Source: Desulfobacterales bacterium (GTDB taxonomy: Bacteria > Desulfobacterota > Desulfobacteria > Desulfobacterales > JAFDCJ01). Taken from it: 14,621 nt of DNA. The translations under genes and the position numbers were made by a program. Under the pieces are notes generated by a model, which was given only the letters and a program-made list of their open reading frames with translations, did no database searches and was not told the DNA's origin. Shown here piece after piece: positions 6,736 through 13,876 of this stretch. The DNA lies in the NCBI GenBank assembly GCA_020345785.1, contig CP070771.1, forward strand, positions 457,553 through 472,173, written 5' to 3'. The first letter of the stretch is position 1; every line of letters starts with the position of its first letter.

Positions 6736-7281
6736 ATGAAAAAGACAGGTTTGATTTTGCTGATATTGGCATTATTGGTTAGTTGTGCTTCTACTGCGCA
6801 ATCTCCAGAGCCATCTCTGAAGGTGGGCGAGAATGCTCCGGATTTCAGTCTCATCGATGTTTCCGGGAAACCGGTGAGATTGAGTGATTTTAAAGAGAAG
6901 AAGAACATCATTCTCATATTTTATACTGATTTCAGGGAGGGCGGTAATCCGAATTGACCGACTTGCAGTGTGCAACTCGGTGAGCTGCAAGAACGACTAT
7001 CCGAAATCGAAAAACTAAATGCCGAAGTCATAGCGATATCGAGTAAGGGGGATCAGCGAGATGTCGAGAAAATGAAAAGACATCTCGGGCTCACCTTCAC
7101 GCTAATTCCTGAACCCAATAGGAAGGTCGCGGAGAATTTTGGCGTATGGAACAGAAATAGAAACAGAGCCGTTGCGACGATCGTTATTGATACAAAAGGT
7201 CGTATTCGTTTTTTAGAGGTTTCCAATTCCGACTATCGGACCAGTGCTTCTAAAATCATCAAAGAACTTCAACGCCTTTAG
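6736..7281 (+). CDS. Thioredoxin-fold redoxin lipoprotein, apparent selenoprotein with UPTC motif (Sec at residue 74, TGA 6955-6957)
   Basis: Reading through the TGA gives 181 residues. GGAGG (6727-6731) fits the ATG at 6736 better than the GTG at 6733. Residues 1-17 form a lipoprotein signal with lipobox LVSC (Cys17), so the protein is membrane-anchored and faces the periplasm. The redoxin domain runs VGENAPDFSLIDVSGKPVRL, NIILIFYTDF, REGGNPN, then TGA, then PTCSVQLGELQ. The TGA and the following PTC make a UxxC pair where thioredoxin-like proteins have CxxC. The last 107 codons keep the fold: AEVIAISSKGD, FTLIPEPNRKVAENFGV, RAVATIVIDTKGRIRFLEVS. The only cysteines are the lipidated one and the UxxC Cys. 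It follows the peroxiredoxin by 13 bases and could reduce it, which is an inference from context. A terminator follows at 7389. The alternative of two pseudogene fragments is unlikely because both halves are intact and in frame. Confidence 0.87.
6962..6991 (+). promoter_or_regulatory. SECIS-like hairpin after the lipoprotein TGA
   Basis: CTTGCAG (6962-6968) and CTGCAAG (6985-6991) are perfect complements. An inner CTC/GAG stem (6976-6978, 6982-6984) stacks on the 3' arm around loop GGT (6979-6981), leaving a 7-nt bulge on the 5' side. The first loop G is 22 nt after the TGA, close to the 24 nt in the YHS gene. This fits the bacterial SECIS spacing rule. Confidence 0.55.
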
Positions 7282-7388
7282 TGCATGGATTTTTGAGCAA
7301 CAATCCGCTCCCCAGGTTCGTTGCGGTAGCTTAACCTCGGATTACACGTGGAGTTATATTCGTGAAAATTCTTGTAATCATTCTTGAT

Positions 7389-7416
7389 AAGGCGGAGTCA
7401 AAAGACTCTGCCTTTT
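7389..7416 (+). terminator. Intrinsic terminator of the Sec operon
   Basis: AAGGCGGAGTC (7389-7399) and GACTCTGCCTT (7404-7414) form an 11-bp stem with one G-U pair, a tetraloop AAAA and a T-run ending at 7416. It lies 107 nt after the lipoprotein stop, on the + strand, before a convergent gene. Confidence 0.75.
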
Positions 7417-7733
7417 GAATTCAAAAAATTGATGGATTTCATTCCTTAAATAGCCAAAAGTGAAAGGAGCTATTATACTAATCCTTGGTCGACATCCCCG
7501 AATATTTATAATCTCCGAACTTGTTGAGGGTGGCGTTTGAGATCAGCTAAAGCAATAAGCAAATTCTAAAACTTGCAGATTTCGGCCATTATTGTGAAAT
7601 CCTGCAACACTTAACAATACAGGATGAAATCTCAACTCTGGCAAAATTACAAATAGCATAAATGCTGGTTGTCAAAGTCAAATAAATCTTAAGTTTAATT
7701 ATTTTAAAACATCTCCGCCCACCGACAAGCAGC

Positions 7734-7787
7734 CAATCAACTATATCAACCCAATCAACTTTATCAACTTAATCAACCCAACCAATT
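7734..7787. repeat. Degenerate 9-bp tandem repeat, about 6 units
   Basis: Consecutive 9-mers are caatcaact, atatcaacc, caatcaact, ttatcaact, taatcaacc and caaccaatt. The first five share ATCAAC. The tract begins 7 bases past the phosphatase stop on that gene's downstream side. There are no spacers, so it is not a CRISPR array. Confidence 0.75.
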
Positions 7788-7794
7788 CAAGGAC

Positions 7795-9477
7795 TCAGCC
7801 AACCCCATTGGCTTTGATGATGACCAGGGTAATATCATCCTCGGTTTTTTGACCTCTGGTAAATAAATTGAGCTCGGTGTAAACGGCATTTAAAATGTCG
7901 CCGGCGCCTGCATCGACGTATTTCCGGATAACATTTTTAAGCCGTTCCTTGCCGAACATTTCACCTTCTTTGTTGACCGCCTCCCAGATGCCGTCCGTCC
8001 CCACAGCTATAATCTGACCTTTCGCCAGGCCGCTGCGATGGTTTTGCTCGTAGTTAAAGTCATCGTTGACTCCCAGCGCAACCCCGCTGCCTTTCAATTC
8101 ATCAAATTCGTCCCGCTCCGGGTCATAAATCAGGGCCGGATCATGCCCGGCCCGAACCCACTCAAGGCGCTTTTTCGCGGGATCGATTGTCAGGTAAAAA
8201 AGCGTCATGAATCGGCCGGATTCAAGCACATCGCGGGTGAGATGGCTGTTCATAGCTGTAACAATTTCGGCAATGGTTCCGGGCTGAGAGGCGCGCATGC
8301 GCAAAAACGCCCGGGCGGTGGTCATCAGCAGGGCAGAATCCACCCCGTGACCGGAGATGTCACCCACAACGACGCTGAACGGACCTTTCCTGGAATCCCG
8401 CCGCCAGAGAAAATCAAAGTAATCACCGCCGATCTCATCGCAGGAAACGTTTCTTCCGGCAATATCTAGCCCCTTTACGTGGGGTTGCTCTTGGGGCAGC
8501 AGGCTTTTCTGGACTTCACCCGCCAGCGCCAGGGCCTTTTTATGTTCGGTCATATCCGTTATGAAGGCCATGTTGCCGATCACGTTGCCCTGATCATCCC
8601 GGAGGGTGCTTCCGTGAACTAGGATTGGAACGATACGGCCGTCTTTGGCCACACTACTGCCTTCAAACTCCCGATATTCCATGGCAAGAATCGTTTCCCG
8701 ATTGTTCAGCATCCATTGTTTAAACTCATTGGTGGCCAGATCATAGGGGGTTTTACCGATCAATTCTTCCCGGCTGTATCCGAGCATCCGGCAATAGGCG
8801 TCGTTGACGGCCACAATCGCCAGATCTTCGTCCATCAGAATAAACCCTTCGCCGGCGGTTTCTACAATCCGGCGAAATTTCTCCTCGCTTTTGCGCAGTT
8901 CTTCCTCGGCCCGCCTGCGCTCGGTGATATCCACCAGAATGCCTTGATTATGAATTTTGTTGCCGTGTTCATCCCGAACAACCGATGTCTGGTCTTCAAC
9001 CCACCGGATATCGCCGTCCTTAGTAATACAGCGATAATACTGGGTGTATTCTTCCACATCCTTTTCTGCATATGCTTGTATTTCCGCCCTAACCCGATCC
9101 ATGTCGTCAGGATGCAAGATATCTCTGAAGTGAATCCGGTCGCTTAGAAACTCTTCCGCCGTATGCCCCATTTGACGAATGTTGTCGGATACGTAGATCA
9201 GTCGCGGATCTTCGCCGGCCAGGCGCCGGAAAAGGATCACCGGACTTCGGTCGACAATCACCTCCGCCATGCGCAGCGCTTCTTCGGTCTGATCGCGCTG
9301 GGTACATTCTTTGGTAAATTCCTCGGTTCGTTCTTCGTAGCGATTTTGAAGCTCGGTGTAAGATTTTTGAACCTCTTCCAGGCGCCGGCGCAATTCTTCG
9401 GCCTCGGCAGCCCTTCGCCTGAGATAACTTAGCTCTTCAACGAGCTCATTTTTTGTCTTTTCTGAGTCAGGTTTCAT
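7795..9477 (-). CDS. PAS-domain SpoIIE-type serine phosphatase
   Basis: The ATG at 9477 (MKPDSEKT) is preceded by AGGA and preferred over a TTG at 9501; it gives 560 residues. Residues 1 to about 68 form a charged coiled coil. PAS/PAC 1 spans about 70-190 (VILFRRLAGEDPRLIYVSDN, ending VDITERRRAEEE). PAS/PAC 2 spans about 200-312 (GFILMDEDLAIVAVNDAYCR). The PP2C/SpoIIE phosphatase spans about 320-555, with the metal-binding acidic motifs EIGGDYFDF, VVGDISGHGVDSALLM, GTDGIW and EDDITLV all present, so it should be active. There is no signal peptide or membrane segment, so it is cytoplasmic. Family knowledge: such proteins dephosphorylate anti-sigma-factor antagonists in partner-switching pathways. 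No anti-sigma factor or antagonist gene is in the window. The PAS ligand is unknown. The gene lies downstream of the dehydrogenase genes with a 222-base repeat-rich gap, so it need not be in that operon. Confidence 0.9.
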   Translation of the reverse strand: MKPDSEKTKNELVEELSYLRRRAAEAEELRRRLEEVQKSYTELQNRYEERTEEFTKECTQRDQTEEALRMAEVIVDRSPVILFRRLAGEDPRLIYVSDNIRQMGHTAEEFLSDRIHFRDILHPDDMDRVRAEIQAYAEKDVEEYTQYYRCITKDGDIRWVEDQTSVVRDEHGNKIHNQGILVDITERRRAEEELRKSEEKFRRIVETAGEGFILMDEDLAIVAVNDAYCRMLGYSREELIGKTPYDLATNEFKQWMLNNRETILAMEYREFEGSSVAKDGRIVPILVHGSTLRDDQGNVIGNMAFITDMTEHKKALALAGEVQKSLLPQEQPHVKGLDIAGRNVSCDEIGGDYFDFLWRRDSRKGPFSVVVGDISGHGVDSALLMTTARAFLRMRASQPGTIAEIVTAMNSHLTRDVLESGRFMTLFYLTIDPAKKRLEWVRAGHDPALIYDPERDEFDELKGSGVALGVNDDFNYEQNHRSGLAKGQIIAVGTDGIWEAVNKEGEMFGKERLKNVIRKYVDAGAGDILNAVYTELNLFTRGQKTEDDITLVIIKANGVG

Positions 9478-9544
9478 TTTACATTTTCCTAATCCATACA
9501 AACTGTAATCAGCGATATTAACTTAATCGCGAAAGCTTGAAAAA

Positions 9545-9674
9545 GGCTTGAATGCTGGGAAGCTGGAAAGCTGAAAAAGCGATGACTTATACCCGGTATC
9601 AAGCATCCAGTATCAAGCATCCAGCAGCACAGCCTCCCGGCTTCATAGCTTCCCGGCCTCCCGGCTTCCAAGCC
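9545..9674. repeat. Imperfect inverted repeat between lpdA and the phosphatase gene
   Basis: Arms at 9545-9572 and 9647-9674 agree at 22 of 28 positions when one is reversed and complemented. Most differences are transitions that keep G-U pairing. The loop is 74 nt and contains the tandem repeat at 9597-9624. The arm units themselves (AAGC, CCCGGC) repeat. Just outside, 9678-9706 has several TCGTCATT or TGTCA-like units. Confidence 0.65.
9597..9624. repeat. 14-bp tandem duplication
   Basis: TATCAAGCATCCAG occurs twice back to back (9597-9610 and 9611-9624), identical in both copies. It lies in the loop of the surrounding inverted repeat. Confidence 0.85.
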
Positions 9675-9699
9675 TTCGTCATTTGTCACTCGTCATTCG

Positions 9700-11121
9700 T
9701 CATTTTTTATTTAGGATATGGGTGGCACTGCCCAAAAACATTTCAGCCGCCTCCCCTTCGGTCTCGGACAAGGTGGGATGCGGATGAATACTCATCGCCA
9801 TATCTTCGGCCAAGGCGCCCATTTCCACAGCCAGCACGCCTTCGGAGATCAACCCCTCGGTATCACGCCCGGTTATCCCCACTCCCAAAATACGCCGGGT
9901 TTCCGGCTCAACAATGATTTTGGTCAATCCTTCGGGAGCCCCCATGGTTGCGGCCCTGCCGGAAAACTTCCATGGAAAGCGCTGCACTTTTATGGCCCGA
10001 TTTTCTCGGCGGGCTTGTTCCTCGGTCAGACCGCACCAGGCAATTTGAGGATCGGTGTAGACAACCGCGGGAATTGCCCGTGCGTCAAAGGCCGAAGCTT
10101 CTCCGGCGATAACCTCGGCCGCGATTTTGCCTTCACGCGTGGCTTTGTGAGCCAGCATCATACCGCCGGCCACATCGCCCACGGCAAAAATTTTTTTATC
10201 CGTTGTCCGCATCTGTTCGTCGATGATCACAAAACCTTTATCATCCAGTTTAACTTTGGTATTTTCAAGACCCAGCCCCTGCGATGCCGGACGGCGTCCG
10301 ATGGCAACCAGCACCCGGTCAAATGTCTGCGGCGCGCTATCGACTTCTCCTTCCAGCTTTACTTCCACGCCGCCGTCGTGCTCATCAAGTGAAACCACTT
10401 TGGTTCTTAAATGAATACCGGCAAAGATACCCTTGAGCTTGCGATGCAGGGGTTCCACCAGGTCCTGATCGACACCCGGCAGGAGCCGATCCATGTATTC
10501 AACCAGGGTGATTTGTGATCCCAGCGCCGCATAAACGGTCCCCAGTTCCAGACCGACGTATCCGCCGCCCAACACCAGCAGTCGTTGTGGAATGTCCGCC
10601 AGGGCCAGTGCCCCGGTGGAGCTCATTATTCTGCCGCCGGCCTTGAAATCAGATCCAGCAAAAGGGATCGGCCGGGAACCTGTCGCTATGATCGCATGCC
10701 GGAATTTTATTCGGCTGACTTCAGAATCATGTATCCGAACCGTGTCGGCGCTTTCGAAGACTGCCCGTCCGTTAATAAGCTGCACCCCTCGCCGATTGCT
10801 GAGACTAACCAGCCCATCGGCCATTTTATCGATCACCCGGCCCTTCCAGTTGCGCAAGCCCTCTAAATCAATTTGCGGTTTACCAAAGGAAATCCCCATT
10901 GATGCGGCTTTATCAGCATCATAGATAAGTTCCGCCAGATATAAAAATGTTTTGGAAGGAATACACCCTTTAAACAAGCACACGCCGCCGGGACGCCGGG
11001 CCGTATCTACCATGGTCACGTCCATGCCCAGATCCGCTGCTCTGAACGCAGCGGCATATCCTCCCGGTCCGTTGCCGATCACCAGCAGTTCCGCCTCCTG
11101 CATAAGCTCACCCATGACCAT
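9700..11121 (-). CDS. lpdA: Dihydrolipoyl dehydrogenase (E3)
   Basis: This is a flavoprotein of 473 residues that reoxidises the dihydrolipoyl groups of the E2 subunit with NAD+. It has the FAD motif GxGxxG at 16-21 (IGNGPGGY), the redox disulfide C48/C53 in GGVCLFKGCIPSK, the NAD motif VLGGGYVGLELG, the second FAD site (IFAVGDVAGG) and the dimer-interface HPHPTLSE with catalytic His448 and Glu453. Length and residues are normal for the family. The ATG at 11121 follows GGAGG by 7 bases. It is the last gene of the E1 alpha-E1 beta-E2-E3 series. The gap to the E2 gene is 276 bases and contains a long inverted repeat, so expression may be uncoupled from the upstream genes. Confidence 0.96.
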   Translation of the reverse strand: MVMGELMQEAELLVIGNGPGGYAAAFRAADLGMDVTMVDTARRPGGVCLFKGCIPSKTFLYLAELIYDADKAASMGISFGKPQIDLEGLRNWKGRVIDKMADGLVSLSNRRGVQLINGRAVFESADTVRIHDSEVSRIKFRHAIIATGSRPIPFAGSDFKAGGRIMSSTGALALADIPQRLLVLGGGYVGLELGTVYAALGSQITLVEYMDRLLPGVDQDLVEPLHRKLKGIFAGIHLRTKVVSLDEHDGGVEVKLEGEVDSAPQTFDRVLVAIGRRPASQGLGLENTKVKLDDKGFVIIDEQMRTTDKKIFAVGDVAGGMMLAHKATREGKIAAEVIAGEASAFDARAIPAVVYTDPQIAWCGLTEEQARRENRAIKVQRFPWKFSGRAATMGAPEGLTKIIVEPETRRILGVGITGRDTEGLISEGVLAVEMGALAEDMAMSIHPHPTLSETEGEAAEMFLGSATHILNKK

Positions 11122-11123
11122 AG

Positions 11124-11140
11124 AAAAACCTCCGGTTTTT
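11124..11140 (-). promoter_or_regulatory. Hairpin enclosing the lpdA ribosome-binding site
   Basis: In the transcript AAAAACC, GGA, GGTTTTT form a 7-bp stem with a 3-nt loop. The Shine-Dalgarno GGAGG is the loop plus the first two bases of the 3' arm. The ATG follows 2 bases after the stem. This could lower or tune translation. The stem is mostly A-U, so it may be weak. Confidence 0.4.
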
Positions 11141-11393
11141 GTGAGTTGTCAGTTGTCCGTTGTCTGTTGTCCGTTGTCTGTTGTCTGTTGTCTGTTGTGC
11201 GTTTCAGCCTTTGATGTTTTCAACTTCAGAATACTGTGCGCAAATCAAGCAGACTCGCAGTGTTGAGTGATGAGGTGATGGAAAAAACCCAGTAATCCGG
11301 TACTCCATCACTCCATTACCTCGCTTCATTTTAAGCACCTAACAATTCAAAATCATTCTCTTACAACTGACAACGGACAACTGACAACTCACA
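11140..11393. repeat. Long inverted repeat with heptamer units in the E2-E3 gap
   Basis: Arms at 11140-11170 and 11363-11393 are complementary over 31 positions with one mismatch; 11141-11164 and 11369-11392 match perfectly over 24. The loop is 192 nt. The left arm opens eight tandem heptamers GTTGTNN (11145-11200). Inside the loop a second pair, GTGATGGA near 11274 and TCCATCAC near 11305, gives a nested hairpin. It looks like a non-coding intergenic element; no transposase frame is present. Confidence 0.8.
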
Positions 11394-11397
11394 TTTT

Positions 11398-12687
11398 CTA
11401 TACCATACTCATAAGCAGCTCATCCGGGTCCTCCAGCGTTTCCACCAGAACCTTGAGGAACTTAATTGCATCCGCCCCGTCCAGCACCCGGTGGTCGATG
11501 CATAACACGATCGGCATCATCAGCCGCGGAACGATAATGTAATCGCCTTTTTCCTTTTCCCTGACAACCGGCTGCATACGCGCTTGGCCCATGCCCAGGA
11601 TGGCGACCTCGGGGTAATTGATAATCGGTGCAAAAAAACCGCCTCCCATAGCTCCGGCGTTGGTGATCGTAAAAGTGCCGCCCTGCATTTCCTCGACGGT
11701 CGTCTTGCGCTCTCTGGTCCGCTGCACCAAGTCGGTTAATTCCAGCGTCAGCTCCTTGATGCTCTTGCGATCCACATCTCGAACCACCGGAACAATCAGC
11801 CCGCTGTCGGTGTTCACGGCCACGCCGACATTGTAATAGTGTTTGATGATGATTTCGTTGTTTTTGGTATCCAGCGTCGCATTAAAATTCGGATAAGTTT
11901 TCAAAGCTGTGGCAACCGCTTTAAGGGCAAATACGGTTATGGTCAATTTCCCGCCGACAGCTTCAATTTCTTTTTTATGCTTTTGGCGAAAGGCCTCCAG
12001 TTTGGTAACATCGATAACATCCTGGCTGTTGACGTGGGGTATTTGTGACCAGGCCAGGGACATTTGTCGGGCGGTCGCCCGGCGGATGGAACGAAATGGA
12101 ATTCTTTCAACATGACCCCACCTGCTAAAATCGGGCAGCGGCGGAATGGAAATATCGACCGGCTGCGGCTCAGCGGCTGCGGACTGTCCTGCGGGCCGCG
12201 CCTCTGCCGCCGGCCGATGATTTTTGGCAAAGCCGCGCACATCCTCGGCCGTCACCAGGCCCTCAGGGCCGGTGGGTGCCACCAAGTGAAGGTCAACGCC
12301 CAATTCGCGAGCCAGCCGTCTTGTGGACGGCGAGGCCGGAACCGGACCTTTTTTACGCACCGGCTTCTCCTGACCGGCAGCAGAAGGTGCATCAGCCGGA
12401 GCGCTCGGCTTCTCCGGCTGCTTCTTTTCTTCGACCGGTTGGGTCTCTTCACCATTGGAGAAGGTCATCATCACATCACCGACTTTAACAATATCGCCCG
12501 GTTTGACAAATATATCCTGAATCCGGCCGGTAAACGGCGACGGAATTTCCACTGCCGCCTTATCCGTTTCTACTTCCAGGATGATATCACCCTCTTTTAC
12601 TTCCTGCCCGGCCTCAACCGGGACGGCAAGTACTTCTCCTTCATGGATGCCTTCTCCGAGATCCGGCAGTTTAAACGACCTGGACAT
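11398..12687 (-). CDS. pdhC: Dihydrolipoamide acyltransferase (E2) of the 2-oxoacid dehydrogenase complex
   Basis: This protein has 429 residues. One lipoyl domain spans 1 to about 78, with the lipoylated Lys43 in ETDKAAVEIPS. A Pro/Ala/Lys-rich linker follows. The peripheral subunit-binding domain spans about 115-153 (ASPSTRRLARELGVDLHLV). A second flexible linker leads to the acyltransferase domain, about 195-429, with catalytic His399 and Asp403 in DHRVLDGADA. It moves the acyl group from E1 to CoA and forms the complex core. The ATG follows AAGGGGGG. The sequence type fits pyruvate or branched-chain complexes; acetyltransfer is inferred from the neighbouring E1 beta type. The gap upstream to E1 beta is 208 bases and holds an inverted repeat. 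Confidence 0.93.
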   Translation of the reverse strand: MSRSFKLPDLGEGIHEGEVLAVPVEAGQEVKEGDIILEVETDKAAVEIPSPFTGRIQDIFVKPGDIVKVGDVMMTFSNGEETQPVEEKKQPEKPSAPADAPSAAGQEKPVRKKGPVPASPSTRRLARELGVDLHLVAPTGPEGLVTAEDVRGFAKNHRPAAEARPAGQSAAAEPQPVDISIPPLPDFSRWGHVERIPFRSIRRATARQMSLAWSQIPHVNSQDVIDVTKLEAFRQKHKKEIEAVGGKLTITVFALKAVATALKTYPNFNATLDTKNNEIIIKHYYNVGVAVNTDSGLIVPVVRDVDRKSIKELTLELTDLVQRTRERKTTVEEMQGGTFTITNAGAMGGGFFAPIINYPEVAILGMGQARMQPVVREKEKGDYIIVPRLMMPIVLCIDHRVLDGADAIKFLKVLVETLEDPDELLMSMV

Positions 12688-12772
12688 TCAGACCCCCCTT
12701 AACTCATTCATACTGTTTGCTTTAGCTTCTCAATTAAAATTGTAATATCCAAGCGCAGCCTACGTATTGAAG

Positions 12773-12900
12773 ATTGAAGATTGTAAATTGAATATTGGAA
12801 GGAATGCTATCTTTTTTAGTGTTAGGTTATGCAGTCTCAAATTACAGACGGAGTGAAACGACATCCGCAAATATTCAATATTCAATTTTCACTATTCAAT
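12773..12900. repeat. Inverted repeat in the E1 beta-E2 gap
   Basis: Arms at 12773-12797 and 12876-12900 match at 22 of 25 positions, with a perfect 13-bp core (AAATTGAATATTG at 12785-12797, CAATATTCAATTT at 12876-12888). The loop is 78 nt. The arms are built of short ATTGAA units. The right arm covers the E1 beta stop codon at 12896-12898. The low complexity makes chance matches easier here than in the other two elements. Confidence 0.6.
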
Positions 12901-13876
12901 TCTTTAGCACCTTTCTTGCCGCTCTAATGATCCGCTGTGCATTTGGTATATAGGCGTTCTCGCGACTAAACAACGGCGCGATGAGATCAAAACCGGTCAC
13001 GCGCGCAATGGGGACTTCCAGATAGTAAAAAGCCTTCTCCATGATGCGGCTGACGATTTCCGCCCCCGGACCGAAGCTGCGGGGGGCTTCGTGAATGACC
13101 ATGGCGCGGCCTGTTTTAGTTACGGACCGGACAAAAAGTTCATCATCCAGCGGAGAAACCGTCAGGAGATCGATGACTTCGGCTTCGATCCCGTCTTCAT
13201 CTTCGAGCACGGCAGCAGCTTCAAGCGTTGGACGCATCATGGCACCGTAAGATATCAAGGTCAAATCCTTGCCTTCCCGCACCATCTGCGATCTGCCGAT
13301 GGGCATGGTTTCCTCTTCTTCGGGTACTTCTTCACGAAAGGCCCGGTAAAGGGCCTTAGATTCATAAAAGATCACCGGGTCAGGATCCCGTATGGCACTG
13401 ACCAGCAGCGCCCGGGCATTGCGCGGACCGGAGGGAATAACCATCTTCAAACCCGGTGTGTGTGCCCAGTAGGCTTCACGGCTTTCGGAATGATGCTCAA
13501 GTGCCCGCACGCCGCCGCCATATGGGGTCCGAAGCACCATGGGCACGTGGTATCGACCTTGGGACCGCAATCGCAACCTTGCCGCGTGGTTTTCAATCTG
13601 GTGAAAGGTATGATAGCTGAAACCTGAGAATTGGATCTCACAGACCGGTTTGAGACCATAGACAGCCATGCCGATTGACATACCCGCTATAGCGGATTCC
13701 GCCAGAGGCGTGTCCAGCACCCGCTCCTCGCCAAACTGACTGATAAGCCCGTCGGTGACGCGAAAAACACCGCCGTCCAAGCCGACGTCTTCACCAAGCA
13801 CAATAACCCCGTCATCCTTCCCCATTTCCTGGCGCAGGGCGAGGTTGAGGGCCTGAACCATCGTCATCTTAGCCAT
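12896..13876 (-). CDS. pdhB: 2-oxoacid (pyruvate-type) dehydrogenase E1 component, beta subunit
   Basis: This protein has 326 residues, full length for the E1 beta family. It shows VIVLGEDVG near 24-32, the conserved Glu60 in TPLAESAIAG that activates thiamine diphosphate, RTPYGGGVRALEHHSES, PGLKMVIPSGPRNARALL, and the C-terminal transketolase domain (KTGRAMVIHEAPRSFGPGAE). With E1 alpha it makes an alpha2beta2 decarboxylase feeding E2. The stretch DPDPVIFYESKALYRAFREE resembles pyruvate dehydrogenase E1 beta of Gram-positive bacteria, but branched-chain or acetoin substrates cannot be excluded by eye. AAGGAGGGG ahead of the ATG lies within the end of the E1 alpha gene, and the two genes overlap by 8 bases, implying translational coupling. 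Confidence 0.93.
   Translation of the reverse strand: MAKMTMVQALNLALRQEMGKDDGVIVLGEDVGLDGGVFRVTDGLISQFGEERVLDTPLAESAIAGMSIGMAVYGLKPVCEIQFSGFSYHTFHQIENHAARLRLRSQGRYHVPMVLRTPYGGGVRALEHHSESREAYWAHTPGLKMVIPSGPRNARALLVSAIRDPDPVIFYESKALYRAFREEVPEEEETMPIGRSQMVREGKDLTLISYGAMMRPTLEAAAVLEDEDGIEAEVIDLLTVSPLDDELFVRSVTKTGRAMVIHEAPRSFGPGAEIVSRIMEKAFYYLEVPIARVTGFDLIAPLFSRENAYIPNAQRIIRAARKVLKN

Larger units (their letters stand above)
7282..7794. other. Non-coding gap between convergent genes
   Basis: In these 513 bases I find no coding frame with family resemblance. The contents are the terminator at 7389-7416, an AT-rich middle without obvious structure (about 7420-7730) and the 9-bp repeat tract at 7734-7787 next to the phosphatase stop codon. 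Confidence 0.6.

Noticed and set aside
6168..7281. Two degraded pseudogenes (four fragments) instead of two Sec genes
   Set aside because: Each gene is interrupted only by one TGA at the catalytic position, with no frameshift or other stop, and both halves keep conserved motifs. A third gene nearby shows the same pattern.
7734..7787. CRISPR array
   Set aside because: The units are 9 bp, contiguous and degenerate with no spacers, and no cas genes are present.
7744..7797. TGA of the SpoIIE phosphatase (7795-7797) as another Sec codon
   Set aside because: The phosphatase domain is already complete with EDDITLVIIK, and the read-through frame only enters the 9-bp repeats before a stop.
11145..11200. 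CRISPR array or coding repeat
   Set aside because: Tandem 7-mers without spacers, in a gap without a credible frame.
12064..12702. 212-codon plus-strand frame opposite the E2 gene
   Set aside because: It is a shadow of the lipoyl and linker region of E2 and has no recognisable motif.
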